Below are positions 6,974-14,636 of a stretch of DNA of 18,720 nt, piece by piece. How positions within the stretch are numbered: the stretch's first letter is position 1; every line of letters starts with the position of its first letter. Where the stretch lies: assembly GCA_029821455.1 (NCBI GenBank), contig JALGTI010000017.1, forward strand, positions 1 to 18,720, written 5' to 3'. This DNA comes from Candidatus Zipacnadia bacterium. Its GTDB lineage: Bacteria > Armatimonadota > Zipacnadia > Zipacnadales > Zipacnadaceae. The notes under the pieces are model-generated. The model was not told the origin of the DNA and did no database searches. It saw only the letters and a list, made by a program, of their open reading frames with translations. The translations under genes were made by a program, and so were the position numbers.

Positions 6974-7597
6974 CTAGGCTATTGGAAAGCTCTCCGGGCC
7001 AAGCCGCTCCTCTAGTATGTCCTTTAGCTGATTCCGCGCGTTGAACAACCGGCTCTTCACTGTACCCAGCGGGCAGCCCAGCGTCTGGGCAATCTCCCGA
7101 TAGCTCATTCCCTGTAGGTCATACAGGATCAGCACCGGGCGCAGCTTCGGCGATAGCTCCAGGATTGCCTCCTGGACTTCCTGTTGCAGTTCCTGGCTGA
7201 GAGCCTCTTCAGCCGGCCCTCTACTTTCCTCAGGCAACTGCGGAGCTAGTTCACCTTCCTCAGTGTCCAGCGGCTGATCCAAGGAGATGGCATTGCGACC
7301 CCGCCGCTTGCGGCCCCTGACGCTGTCAATGGCCAGGTTGCTGGCAATCCGATATAGCCATGTCCGGAAGCTTGATGCGCCCCGGAAGGATGGCAGTGCC
7401 TCGTACGCTCGTACAAACGCTTCTTGGGTCACGTCCTGAGCCTCACTGGGATCCTGCAGCATTCGAGAGACATAGCTGTAAATCTTGTCCTTGTACAGTT
7501 CTACCAGGCTGCCAAATGCGCGCTTGTCTCCCTGGCGGGCCTTTTCCACCAGCTCGGCTACGCTTGTATCCTCAGTCGCTGCAGCGCGCGCCGTCAT
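6974..7597 (-). CDS. ECF (extracytoplasmic function) RNA polymerase sigma factor
   Basis: The 207-residue protein has a region 2 (about residues 26-100) with the core-binding and -10 recognition helices, including DVTQEAFVRAYEALPSF and FRTWLYRIASNLAIDSVR. An acidic linker (about 108-135) follows. Region 4 (about 142-195) carries the -35-binding helix-turn-helix (YREIAQTLGCPLGTVKSRL). It would direct RNA polymerase to stress or envelope genes and is paired with the anti-sigma and RseB-like genes just downstream. I chose ATG 7597, with AAAGG eleven bases upstream, because the frame's earlier starts at 7633 and 7627 (both GTG) lack a clear site. The 90-base gap behind the YhaM gene leaves room for an own promoter, but I could not identify an ECF-type one with confidence. 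Confidence 0.92.
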   Translation of the reverse strand: MTARAAATEDTSVAELVEKARQGDKRAFGSLVELYKDKIYSYVSRMLQDPSEAQDVTQEAFVRAYEALPSFRGASSFRTWLYRIASNLAIDSVRGRKRRGRNAISLDQPLDTEEGELAPQLPEESRGPAEEALSQELQQEVQEAILELSPKLRPVLILYDLQGMSYREIAQTLGCPLGTVKSRLFNARNQLKDILEERLGPESFPIA

Positions 7598-7687
7598 TAT
7601 TGACGAGACCTTTCGGACAAGGTTCACTACCACCTACGATAGTAGAAAAACTATTTCGCATCAGATGTGCCCGTATAGAAGAGCACT

Positions 7688-8668
7688 CTAGTCGGCTTCA
7701 CTCTCATTGTTGACATCTGTGGGTTGTAGGTATATGTACGCCTCGAACAGACTATGGTAACGTGACCAATTGCCCTCAGCCTGAGGCTGGGTGCTCCGCT
7801 CGGCTAGATAGCCCTGCACTCGCGCATCAAGGTTGTCGGCATAGTGCAGCGCCTCCGCTTCGGGTATTGCGGGATGGACGGGCGCACCCCACTCCCGCTT
7901 GCCGTGATGTGATAGCAGCATATGAGTGAGCAGGTCAGCCAGATGCTGAGGGAAGTCAGGGAGTTCCCGCAGCTTTTCGTTCACCAACCGGTCAGTGAGC
8001 ACCACATGGCCCACGAAGTGGCCCAGATCGCTATAGTTGAAGCTCAGGTCTCCCTCCAACTCGAAACACTTGCCGAGGTCATGCAGAAGTGCTGCAGTGA
8101 TGAGCAGGTCGCGGTTGATATCAGCGTGCAGCCCCGCCGCGCACTTGCACAACTCCACTACATTCAGGGTATGCTCCAGCAGGCCGCCGACGTAAGCGTG
8201 ATGCAGCGCCTTGGCCCCGGGCGTTCGCGCGAAGCGCTCCCGTAGCTCATCATCTGCGAATACGCTTTCCAGCAGCGCATGCAAATGCTGATTGCCCACC
8301 TCGTCAATCGCAGCTCGCAGTTCCCTCAGCATCTCCTCCGTGTCACGCTTGGTGTGGGGAACCAATTCTTCGAGGGGGGCTTCATCCGGCTCCAGTCGCC
8401 GCAGAGCCTGTACTATCACTTGCAGCCGGCCCTTGTAGTCTTCCACCTTCCCCTCCACCTGAACAATATCGCCCACCTCGAGGGTCTGCGCCACTTCCTC
8501 GGCATTATCCCACACTCGCGCTTGCACCTGGCCACTGGCGTCGCTCAGCAGGAGGTTGAGGTACTTGCCCGGCTTCCGGGCGAAATCGGCGAGTGATTTC
8601 TCCTTCACCACGAACGCCGATTCGACGCGCTGGCCAGGTGCCAACTCCGATACCAATTGCTTACTCAT
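7688..8668 (-). CDS. yhaM: YhaM-like 3'-5' exoribonuclease (OB fold plus HD domain)
   Basis: The 326-residue protein has an N-terminal OB-fold nucleic-acid-binding domain (about residues 12-92; for example VQARVWDNAEEV and VGDIVQVEGKVEDYKGRLQ). A C-terminal HD phosphohydrolase domain follows, with H166, the H196-D197 doublet (ALLHDLGK) and a SHH at about 253-255. This domain order and length match Bacillus YhaM, a Mn-dependent 3'-5' exoribonuclease involved in RNA turnover. ATG 8668 is chosen because AGGGGAG lies about seven bases upstream. The frame is open to 8707 but with no better start. It is the first gene of a same-strand run with the ECF sigma module, 90 bases downstream; no terminator separates them, so sharing of transcripts is possible but unproven. 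Confidence 0.85.
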   Translation of the reverse strand: MSKQLVSELAPGQRVESAFVVKEKSLADFARKPGKYLNLLLSDASGQVQARVWDNAEEVAQTLEVGDIVQVEGKVEDYKGRLQVIVQALRRLEPDEAPLEELVPHTKRDTEEMLRELRAAIDEVGNQHLHALLESVFADDELRERFARTPGAKALHHAYVGGLLEHTLNVVELCKCAAGLHADINRDLLITAALLHDLGKCFELEGDLSFNYSDLGHFVGHVVLTDRLVNEKLRELPDFPQHLADLLTHMLLSHHGKREWGAPVHPAIPEAEALHYADNLDARVQGYLAERSTQPQAEGNWSRYHSLFEAYIYLQPTDVNNESEAD

Positions 8669-8768
8669 CACCTTGCTCCCCTTCCGGATCGGCGTACATT
8701 TTGCCATCCTTCACGGCTGTCATTAGCCTCTGGTTGCGAATCTCTACGATGTCGGAGGTCAGGGTTGC
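8661..8768 (-). pseudogene. Possible short ORF or remnant of an amidohydrolase-type C-terminus
   Basis: A frame free of stops for 35 codons ends with a TAA that overlaps the YhaM start codon. Its translation contains DIVEIRNQRLMTAVKDGKMY, reminiscent of the C-terminal end of amidohydrolase-family proteins, where a 'V-x-K-D-G-K/R' strand is common. Only 20 codons follow the first ATG (8723). It could be a degraded gene tail, a leader peptide coupled to yhaM, or chance. No matching N-terminal part is seen upstream, where the M28-like gene ends. Confidence 0.2.
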
Positions 8769-8810
8769 TCACACGGCCCTTGGTGCTGTAAGCCTTGGCA
8801 TTGGAAGAAC

Positions 8811-10772
8811 CTATCCGTGCAGCAGCTTGACATAGCCATACTTCTCCATCGCCTCGAAAAACTCCATTAGCCGTACATCGCGGCGGCCGCTCTCACCCTC
8901 GACCAGCTCTTCAATCTCCGCAACCGTCCGCTGCCCATCTGCCCAGAACAATGCGCTGGAGGCTGCGACATTGTTGCGCTTGCACATCTCTTCCCAGGCC
9001 TCCTGTTCATCCCGAGGGATACGCGAGTTGCACGAAGGCCCGATCACGACCCGCTTCGGAACCACTCCGGAAGCTTGCCGCTTGCGCACCTTCCGTGGCT
9101 TGCGGGGAACAGACCCGGTCGCCTTGGCTGCGCGCTCAAACCCCTGCTCGACCGCAGCGGCCAATTGGTGCTTCAACGGCTTTACAGCCTCTCGCAGTGG
9201 CTTGGCTTGCCGCTTGGCCAAGCGAGGGACCGCATCCAGCCCGATATCATAGCGGTACTGGAGATATGCCAGGCTCCGCCACAGGTCGCCGAGTGTACCT
9301 TTGTCCGCCTCCGGAGCGCCGGCTGCATAATGCCGGGCCACGTATTCATTCGTCTCCCTAACCACAGCAGCGTGGGCTTCGCCGGCCAGCTCGGCGGCAA
9401 GCCAGCGGGCCTCATTTGCCCCGGCGTTCGCTATGAAGTAGACATAGGTGGCCGCGGCCGTGCCGATCCAGGCGAGCTTGTCGGGGTCGAGCTTGTCGGG
9501 CGTATCTGTGGAGGTATGATAGTCCGTATATGGGCACTCGATCAACGCCGGGCACGGGATGTTGATCGTCGGGTCTGCGATGATGTTGTCAGCGCCCCCA
9601 TAGTCCACATATTTGGTACTCACCAGTAGTTCCTCTTCGGCGGCAAGGTGGGTCATTATGCGCTTGAGAAGCGTGTCGGTATAGGAGGTTTGTGCGTGAG
9701 GATTCTGCCACACGGAAAGCGGAGCCTTTGTCAGCGACTCTCGTCCACCAACGCAGTCCATGGTCAGCGCGGCGACGATGTTCCTGGCGAAGAGATCGCG
9801 GCGCCTGACGACCGCAGCCATTGTGCCCATGCACTCATAGGTGAACAACATACGAATGCCGCGTTTGGGGCGCTTGAGTTTACCAGCATCTATCAGCTCG
9901 TTGAGGGCGCGTAGCACCTCGATAGCCACTCCAGCGCCACTGGCATTGTCTATCGCGCCGACCTCGTGCAGGTGACCATTCATCAAGACCTCTTCTCTGC
10001 TTCGCCCTGGGATCCAGCCGGTCGCCACCTCCAGCTTGCCACCATACAGGCGACTGTCAATCTCCGCATGGACACTCACCGAGCCCTGCTGCTTTATAAG
10101 CTTGCGAAGCTCATAGCCTTGTCGCGGGGTGAGCATAAAGCCCCAGCACTGTGTATCGCCTTTCTTTATGCCCCAACCACCGTGGCGGTAATCAGAATCG
10201 AACGAGACCCAGGCGAGCGTCTCTGGGAGCTCCAGAGGCGGGCGGCAAGCGCCCCAGGACAAGTGATCAGATATGATGCCAACAGCCCCGTGCTTGACGG
10301 CCTCGAGCTTGACGTCCCTGGGTGACTGATCGGTGAGAATCACCTTCCCGTGTACCTGAACCCCCTCGTAATCCTCTGCCTTGCTGCCACCTTCGAGCAC
10401 AACGATTTCGGCTGTCACACCTCCCGGTGAAGTCGCCTTGCTGTACATCACCAGCGAGCAGGGAGCCTGCGTGTATCTGCAAAGCGTGAAGTCCGCGCTG
10501 CCATCCGGCTTGAGCACCGTGAGTGTGGCCTCCTTGGCATCCCAGGCCCGGGGCATAATCCAGTCCCCATGCATCGCCTCACCATCAGCCGGTATGGGGA
10601 ATAGCTCCGCTTCCAGGCCATATTGCTTCATCTTCTTGAAGCAGTAGCGGCTGCTCTGGCGGTACTTGTCGAACGAAGACCAGCGGTCGAGATCGTGGAT
10701 GTGGGAGATGATGTCCAGGGCATTGGTGCCGGACACCTGCGGCTTAACCACTTCTAGTACGTGTTTGAACAT
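8811..10772 (-). CDS. M28-like (DUF4910-type) peptidase with PA insertion and C-terminal winged helix
   Basis: The 653-residue protein has an M28-type aminopeptidase core. Likely di-zinc ligands or catalytic residues are H267/H269 and D275 (in GHLHEVGAIDNASG), E313 (YECMGT), D339 (MDCVGG) and H419 (DYHTSTDTPDK). Residues about 115-195 form a protease-associated (PA) type insertion. The last 55 residues (about 600-653; ALFWADGQRTVAEIEELV) look like a small winged-helix domain, preceded by a Lys/Arg-rich linker. No signal peptide is seen, so it is probably cytoplasmic; the substrate is probably a peptide or aminoacyl compound. ATG 10772 has GGAGGAG seven bases upstream; a TTG at 10796 is less likely. 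A short in-frame tandem repeat encodes PDKLDPDKL at about 425-433. The gene lies just downstream of a long inverted repeat. Confidence 0.8.
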   Translation of the reverse strand: MFKHVLEVVKPQVSGTNALDIISHIHDLDRWSSFDKYRQSSRYCFKKMKQYGLEAELFPIPADGEAMHGDWIMPRAWDAKEATLTVLKPDGSADFTLCRYTQAPCSLVMYSKATSPGGVTAEIVVLEGGSKAEDYEGVQVHGKVILTDQSPRDVKLEAVKHGAVGIISDHLSWGACRPPLELPETLAWVSFDSDYRHGGWGIKKGDTQCWGFMLTPRQGYELRKLIKQQGSVSVHAEIDSRLYGGKLEVATGWIPGRSREEVLMNGHLHEVGAIDNASGAGVAIEVLRALNELIDAGKLKRPKRGIRMLFTYECMGTMAAVVRRRDLFARNIVAALTMDCVGGRESLTKAPLSVWQNPHAQTSYTDTLLKRIMTHLAAEEELLVSTKYVDYGGADNIIADPTINIPCPALIECPYTDYHTSTDTPDKLDPDKLAWIGTAAATYVYFIANAGANEARWLAAELAGEAHAAVVRETNEYVARHYAAGAPEADKGTLGDLWRSLAYLQYRYDIGLDAVPRLAKRQAKPLREAVKPLKHQLAAAVEQGFERAAKATGSVPRKPRKVRKRQASGVVPKRVVIGPSCNSRIPRDEQEAWEEMCKRNNVAASSALFWADGQRTVAEIEELVEGESGRRDVRLMEFFEAMEKYGYVKLLHG

Positions 10773-10805
10773 ATCAAATCTCCTCCTCTTTAACAATGCT
10801 CTATA

Positions 10806-10903
10806 TAAAAAGGGGTCAGAGGCTATTTTCTCCTAAGGCTAGCTGCCACCAGGTAGTCTACGTGAAGTTGGCAAACCAGAAAATAGCCTCTGACCCCTTT
10901 TTA
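10806..10903. repeat. MITE/REP-like element with perfect 26-bp terminal inverted repeats
   Basis: Positions 10806-10831 and 10878-10903 are perfect reverse complements (core AAAAAGGGGTCAGAGGC), separated by 46 bases that code for nothing visible. Counting TA at each end as duplicated target, the element is 94 bases with 24-bp terminal repeats, as in mariner/IS630-type MITEs. The GGGGTCAGAGGC ends also resemble intergenic palindromes tied to Y1/RAYT-type transposases; neither transposase is in the window. On the minus strand the second arm ends in TTTTT, so the structure may also serve as a terminator after the AAC(3)-family gene. Confidence 0.75.
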
Positions 10904-10923
10904 CAGAAGTCGTGAACTGTTGG

Positions 10924-11802
10924 CTAGTAGTCCCAGGCTGGGGAGTCTGGCAGCAGAGTCTTGTTTTCCCGGTCCCAGTCTGAGGGCACTGTTTCTGCGA
11001 CCTGCCGTGGCCTGATCGGGCAGCGGCTGCAAGGCGGAAAACCAGCCTTACCGTGGGTAAGGATATTCGCGATTACCTCAAAGCAATCCTGTAGTCGGTA
11101 CGCCATAAGCTGACTATTACCGACGGTCACTTGTCTGTGCAACCCCCGCGACTGCATTTCGTCCACATACCTGCCTCCATCCGTGAACGGGCAGCCCCTT
11201 TCACGCCAGCCCCATGTGCGGCCCTCCACCAGCCTACCATCGGGCAATCTAATCGGACACGCCTCGGTCCTCTGGCCGAGGCAGGGCACTTCCAGCGTCA
11301 TCTCGACCACATGGTGAAATGAGTTCGAAGCGTAATCAACACCCACGAACACTCCGAACCCACCATCGGCCTGCAGAAGGCCGAGGGGAGATTCTGGCCC
11401 CATTGTTATGGTGCGATGATGATACTTCGTGTATCTCTCAGCGTCGTGGCCCCAGGCGGCAAAGGCATGAGTCGGTTGCAGGCTTCTGTACACACCGGGG
11501 AGCCGCCAGAACAGGTCCGGGATCGTGCCATTGGTCGTCGGCGTCTCAAGTGGGTCATAGTAGCCTGGGGCCCCCTCTGCAAAGGCGCCACCGTGGTTGA
11601 ACGAGGGCATCATCAGCGTGCCCTCAGGGGTGAGCACCTCCATAAAGGCCTCGATAACGGTCTGGGCACCGCCCTCGACATGGCCGAAACTGCTAAGCGA
11701 TGAATGCACCATCACCCCCGCGCCGGAGCTTATGCCAAGCTCACGCAGCCCGGCTATGATGTTGTCTTTGGTGACGTCAGGTACAGAAGAGTCGCTGAGC
11801 AT
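10924..11802 (-). CDS. AAC(3)-family N-acetyltransferase
   Basis: The 292-residue protein matches the antibiotic NAT (AAC(3)) family. Visible signatures are the N-terminal GVMVHSSLSSFGHVEGG (residues about 29-45), MMPSFNH (64-70), PTHAFAAWG (110-118) and the SFHHVVE segment (161-167), where the family's catalytic His/Glu lie. Members transfer acetyl from acetyl-CoA to an amino group, in some cases on aminoglycosides. Chromosomal homologues of this kind often have other or unknown substrates, so resistance should not be assumed. The ATG start at 11802 has a poor ribosome site. The last 45 residues include a Cys-x2-Cys (about 256-259, in PPCSRCPI), which is not a standard feature of the fold. 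The gene is followed by the inverted-repeat element, whose T-tract could end its transcript. Confidence 0.88.
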   Translation of the reverse strand: MLSDSSVPDVTKDNIIAGLRELGISSGAGVMVHSSLSSFGHVEGGAQTVIEAFMEVLTPEGTLMMPSFNHGGAFAEGAPGYYDPLETPTTNGTIPDLFWRLPGVYRSLQPTHAFAAWGHDAERYTKYHHRTITMGPESPLGLLQADGGFGVFVGVDYASNSFHHVVEMTLEVPCLGQRTEACPIRLPDGRLVEGRTWGWRERGCPFTDGGRYVDEMQSRGLHRQVTVGNSQLMAYRLQDCFEVIANILTHGKAGFPPCSRCPIRPRQVAETVPSDWDRENKTLLPDSPAWDY

Positions 11803-11882
11803 AATCGTCAGCCATTCACGGTCAGATCGAAGTGTTGCTCATCTCGCCGCCACGGAGCCAACAACTGCTCTAGTTCTCCGTG

Positions 11883-12044
11883 CTAGGCGATGACAATCAG
11901 CCAGACCGGCGCCAGCAGTGCCAGCTTAGCCCGCTACTGCTCGGGGATTTGCCGGTCAGCCGGCAAGTGCTCCCCTATGGTCATTGTCATTGCAGGATAG
12001 GCGATTCGCTCCAACCCGGTGCGAGGGCCTCTATTGGTGCTCAC
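11883..12044 (-). pseudogene. Small ORF with in-frame amber codon, coupled to the lon-type gene
   Basis: A GTG at 12044-12042 has a perfect AGGAGG with a six-base spacer and overlaps the end of the protease gene by 14 bases. It opens a frame of 36 codons ending in TAG (11936-11934). The same frame then continues for 16 more codons, RAKLALLAPVWLIVIA, and stops at TAG (11885-11883). The hydrophobic end looks like a short membrane segment, so the whole may be a 53-residue small membrane protein with an internal amber codon. The purine-rich ribosome site also encodes the Glu-rich end of the protease, so it could be coincidental. Alternatives: a decayed gene, a sequence error (CAG or TGG to TAG), or stop-codon readthrough. 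Confidence 0.3.
11890..11990. other. Self-complementary intergenic region
   Basis: ATGACAAT (11890-11897) pairs with ATTGTCAT (11983-11990). Inside lie further pairings: AGCAGT/ACTGCT (11914-11919 with 11936-11941), GGGGA/TCCCC (11943-11947 with 11971-11975) and TTGCCGG-TCAG-CCGGCAA (11949-11966). The nesting suggests either a structured RNA or an mRNA 3'-end between the protease and acetyltransferase genes. It overlaps the small ORF above. Confidence 0.3.
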
Positions 12045-14472
12045 ACCTTTCCTCCTCTTCCTCCGTAGGTCTGGCGAACTTCTTGCTCAGTTCAGCGTAT
12101 TCAGCCAATTGTGCCTGGACTCGAGCATTGACAGTCTCAGGCGGGTAGCTGCCCTCCTCGTCAGGTTCACCAGCCGGAACTCCCGTCAGTATCTCAATAC
12201 CCTCGTCTGCACTGCCAATGGCCCACACGTGAAACTTACCCTCCTCCACCGCCTCTACGACATCGTCCCGCAGCATCAGGTTGCGTACATTGCCCTGTGG
12301 GATGATAACCCCTTGGTTGCCGGTCAGGCCCTCGATCTTGCACGTGTCAAAGAACCCTTCGACCTTGCGTGTCACGCCGCCGACGGGCTGGATAAGGCCA
12401 TGTTGATTCACCGAGCCAGTCACCGCAATCCCCTGCTTGATCGGTAGGTCGGCCAGGCTGGAGAGCATGGCGAACAGCTCCGCCGACGCAGCACTGTCAC
12501 CCTCCACACCCTCGTAGCTCTGCTCGAAGACAATGGAGGCTGCGAAGCTGAGGGGAAAGCCAGTCGCGAAGCGCTGTCCCAGAAAGCCTGAGAGTATCAT
12601 TACGCCCTTGTCATGAATTGGCCCTGTCAGCTTCGCCTCGCGGTCAATCTGCACGACCCCAGCGCGCCCCAGGAATGTGCGGCAGGTAATCCGGCTGGCC
12701 CTGCCGATAACATAGTCGCCCACCGGCAGCAGCGAAAGCCCATTAACCTGGCCCACTTGTTCCCCATCCGTATCAACCAGCAGTGTGCCCTCCTCGATCA
12801 TCTGTAGGAGCACCTCTTCGATGCGGTTGGAGCGCCAAACCTGCTGGTCAATGGCATATTGGATATCTTCCGGTTTTACCAGGTCGGTGCTCTCGCTGTT
12901 CTGCCGGGCCCAGTAGCCGGCTTCGCGGATGAGGTTGCATACATCCACAAAGCGCGTAGTCAGCTTCTCCCGGTCCCCGGCCATACGCGCGGCATGCTCA
13001 ACTACCTTGGCCACCGCTGGTGCCGAGAAGTGTGGCAAGCCCTCAGACTTGCAGCGCTCCGCCACAAACTGGGCGTACTGCTCGACCACATCGTCACGAC
13101 GATTGATGAAGGTAGAGAAGTCAGCCTTCACCTTGAAGAGCTTGCGGAAGTCCTCATCGTAGGTGTACAGAAGATGATACAGAAGCGGCGTGCCGATAAG
13201 GACAACCTTGACCTGCAGGGGAATCGGCTCTGGCTCGAGGCTGACAGTGGAAATCCAGCGCAGTTGATCCTGCAGTGACTCAATCCTGATTTCGTTGTTC
13301 TTCAGACAACGCTTGAGGGCCTCCCAGGCGAACGGCCGCCGCAGGACTGCCTCCGCCTCGGCCAACAGATAGCCACCATTTGCTTGGTGGAGAGCGCCAG
13401 GCTTGATCATGCTAAAGTCGGTGATCAGTGCTCCCATCTGCGTCTGATGCTCAATCTGCCCTGTTAGGTTGTCAATGGTGGGATTGACCTCATAGACTAC
13501 CGGCGCGCCTTGCTCATCATCCTCGTGGCTGACCAAGACATTCACCTCATAGCGCTTCAGGGGCGTCCTGGATGTCCCCATCAAGGCCGCCAAAGGGATC
13601 GGTGGCTGTTGATCACTGTCCCGGAATGCCGCCACATTGTCAACCACGTCTTGCTTCATCTGTTCCAAATGCTGGCGAACTTTCTCATTCTTGCAATACT
13701 TCTGACACAGCTCGTCAATGAGATGCTCGGTGGCACATCGTACCACTTGCCGGTCCAGTTCCTTGACGCTTTCGCGGGCCGCCTTTTCCTTGCGTTGGCC
13801 GCGGCGTATCAGCTCTGCCAACTCTTCCTGAAGCTCCTCACGGCGCTTATCCAGTTCCTTGCGCTTTTCCTCGGGTAACTCTCCGTACTGCTGTGGCGTC
13901 ATCACCTCACCATCAACTGCCGGCACGACGACCAAGCCGCTAGGACCACGTCCCAGGCCGAAACCGGCTTCGCCTGCCTTCTTCTCAAAGGCCTCTAGCT
14001 CAGTGGCTTGGGCCTGGCGGAAATCCTTTAGTAGTTCATCCCGCTGCTCCGTGTATTCCTCGCTTTCAAAGGCTGCGGTCACCTGCTGCTCGAGATCCTC
14101 AATCAGTCCATCGACGTCTTGCTTGAACTCGCGCCCTATACCCGGCCCTAGCTGTACAGCGCGAGGCTTGCGCGGGTCGCTGAAATTGTGCACGTAGCAC
14201 CAGTCGCCGGGCGGTGGCTGGCCCTTGGCGTGTTCGGATAGCACGCCGCGAGCCATTGTGGTACGTCCTGTTCCCACTGGCCCTAGCACGAAAACATTGT
14301 AGCCGTCCGACGGGATGCGCACCCCGAAGTCCAGGGCCGCCATCGCCCGCTCCTGGCCAATCGGCTCCTGCAGTTGCCCAAGCTCTGCAGTGGTCTCAAA
14401 ACCGAGTGAATCGGGGTCGCATCGCCAGCGCAGTTCTTCAGGCTTGAGTCTGTGGTTTGATGGCAAAGCCAT
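12031..14472 (-). CDS. LonB/YcbZ-like AAA+ protease (S16 family)
   Basis: The 813-residue protein has an N-terminal AAA_32-type ATPase region and a C-terminal Lon proteolytic domain. The P-loop at residues 64-72 reads GPVGTGRTT, with Arg where Walker A normally has Lys. A long Glu/Lys-rich coiled-coil-like insertion spans roughly residues 130-280, and the Walker B-like segment follows ANGGYLLAEA. The Ser-Lys dyad is S660 (EGDSAASA) and K703 (TRKVEGFF), 43 residues apart as in E. coli Lon (S679/K722). It would degrade cytoplasmic proteins. ATG 14472 is chosen to match the usual start before LKPEELRWRCDPDSLGF; AGGAG is close (two bases), so ATG 14505 cannot be excluded. The C-terminus is a poly-Glu tail that overlaps a possible small ORF. 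Confidence 0.88.
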   Translation of the reverse strand: MALPSNHRLKPEELRWRCDPDSLGFETTAELGQLQEPIGQERAMAALDFGVRIPSDGYNVFVLGPVGTGRTTMARGVLSEHAKGQPPPGDWCYVHNFSDPRKPRAVQLGPGIGREFKQDVDGLIEDLEQQVTAAFESEEYTEQRDELLKDFRQAQATELEAFEKKAGEAGFGLGRGPSGLVVVPAVDGEVMTPQQYGELPEEKRKELDKRREELQEELAELIRRGQRKEKAARESVKELDRQVVRCATEHLIDELCQKYCKNEKVRQHLEQMKQDVVDNVAAFRDSDQQPPIPLAALMGTSRTPLKRYEVNVLVSHEDDEQGAPVVYEVNPTIDNLTGQIEHQTQMGALITDFSMIKPGALHQANGGYLLAEAEAVLRRPFAWEALKRCLKNNEIRIESLQDQLRWISTVSLEPEPIPLQVKVVLIGTPLLYHLLYTYDEDFRKLFKVKADFSTFINRRDDVVEQYAQFVAERCKSEGLPHFSAPAVAKVVEHAARMAGDREKLTTRFVDVCNLIREAGYWARQNSESTDLVKPEDIQYAIDQQVWRSNRIEEVLLQMIEEGTLLVDTDGEQVGQVNGLSLLPVGDYVIGRASRITCRTFLGRAGVVQIDREAKLTGPIHDKGVMILSGFLGQRFATGFPLSFAASIVFEQSYEGVEGDSAASAELFAMLSSLADLPIKQGIAVTGSVNQHGLIQPVGGVTRKVEGFFDTCKIEGLTGNQGVIIPQGNVRNLMLRDDVVEAVEEGKFHVWAIGSADEGIEILTGVPAGEPDEEGSYPPETVNARVQAQLAEYAELSKKFARPTEEEEERCEHQ

Positions 14473-14523
14473 CACTCCTATCTCTTGAGAGTGCCTGCCC
14501 GCCATCGGGCCTTGGCTGCTCTC

Positions 14524-14553
14524 ATTGTACTACGCGACGCGCTCTAAGTGCAA
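14524..14553 (-). promoter_or_regulatory. Candidate sigma-70 promoter for the lon-type gene
   Basis: On the minus strand TACAAT (14529-14524; five of six consensus bases) lies 18 bases after TTGCAC (14553-14548; three of six). Transcription would start about 45 bases before the chosen ATG. The -10 match is good and the -35 weak. Confidence 0.45.
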
Positions 14554-14564
14554 TCCTCGCCAAA

Positions 14565-14593
14565 TTGCAAACGTGTACCGTTTGTGATAGACT
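14565..14593 (+). promoter_or_regulatory. Candidate sigma-70 promoter for gmk-coaBC with a palindrome in its spacer
   Basis: TTGCAA (14565-14570) and TAGACT (14588-14593) are separated by exactly 17 bases, each with four of six consensus bases, and TG lies one base before the -10 box (extended -10). A perfect inverted repeat, CAAACG-TGTAC-CGTTTG (14568-14584), fills the spacer. A bound repressor there would block polymerase, so this is a plausible operator. Confidence 0.5.
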
Positions 14594-14636
14594 TTCACAT
14601 TAACGTTGCGGAGTGAATGCGCAAAGAGGTGTGGGT

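Noticed and set aside
9481..9512. Tandem repeat in the M28-like gene as a contingency locus
   Set aside because: Only two in-frame units (PDKLDPDKL) are present, too few and too short for slippage-based switching.
10832..10877. A passenger gene inside the 26-bp inverted-repeat element
   Set aside because: The interior is 46 bases, has no start with a ribosome site and no protein-like frame.
10924..11802. Calling the AAC(3)-family gene an aminoglycoside resistance determinant
   Set aside because: Family membership alone does not show the substrate, and there is no mobile resistance context such as an integron, resistance neighbours or a transposase.
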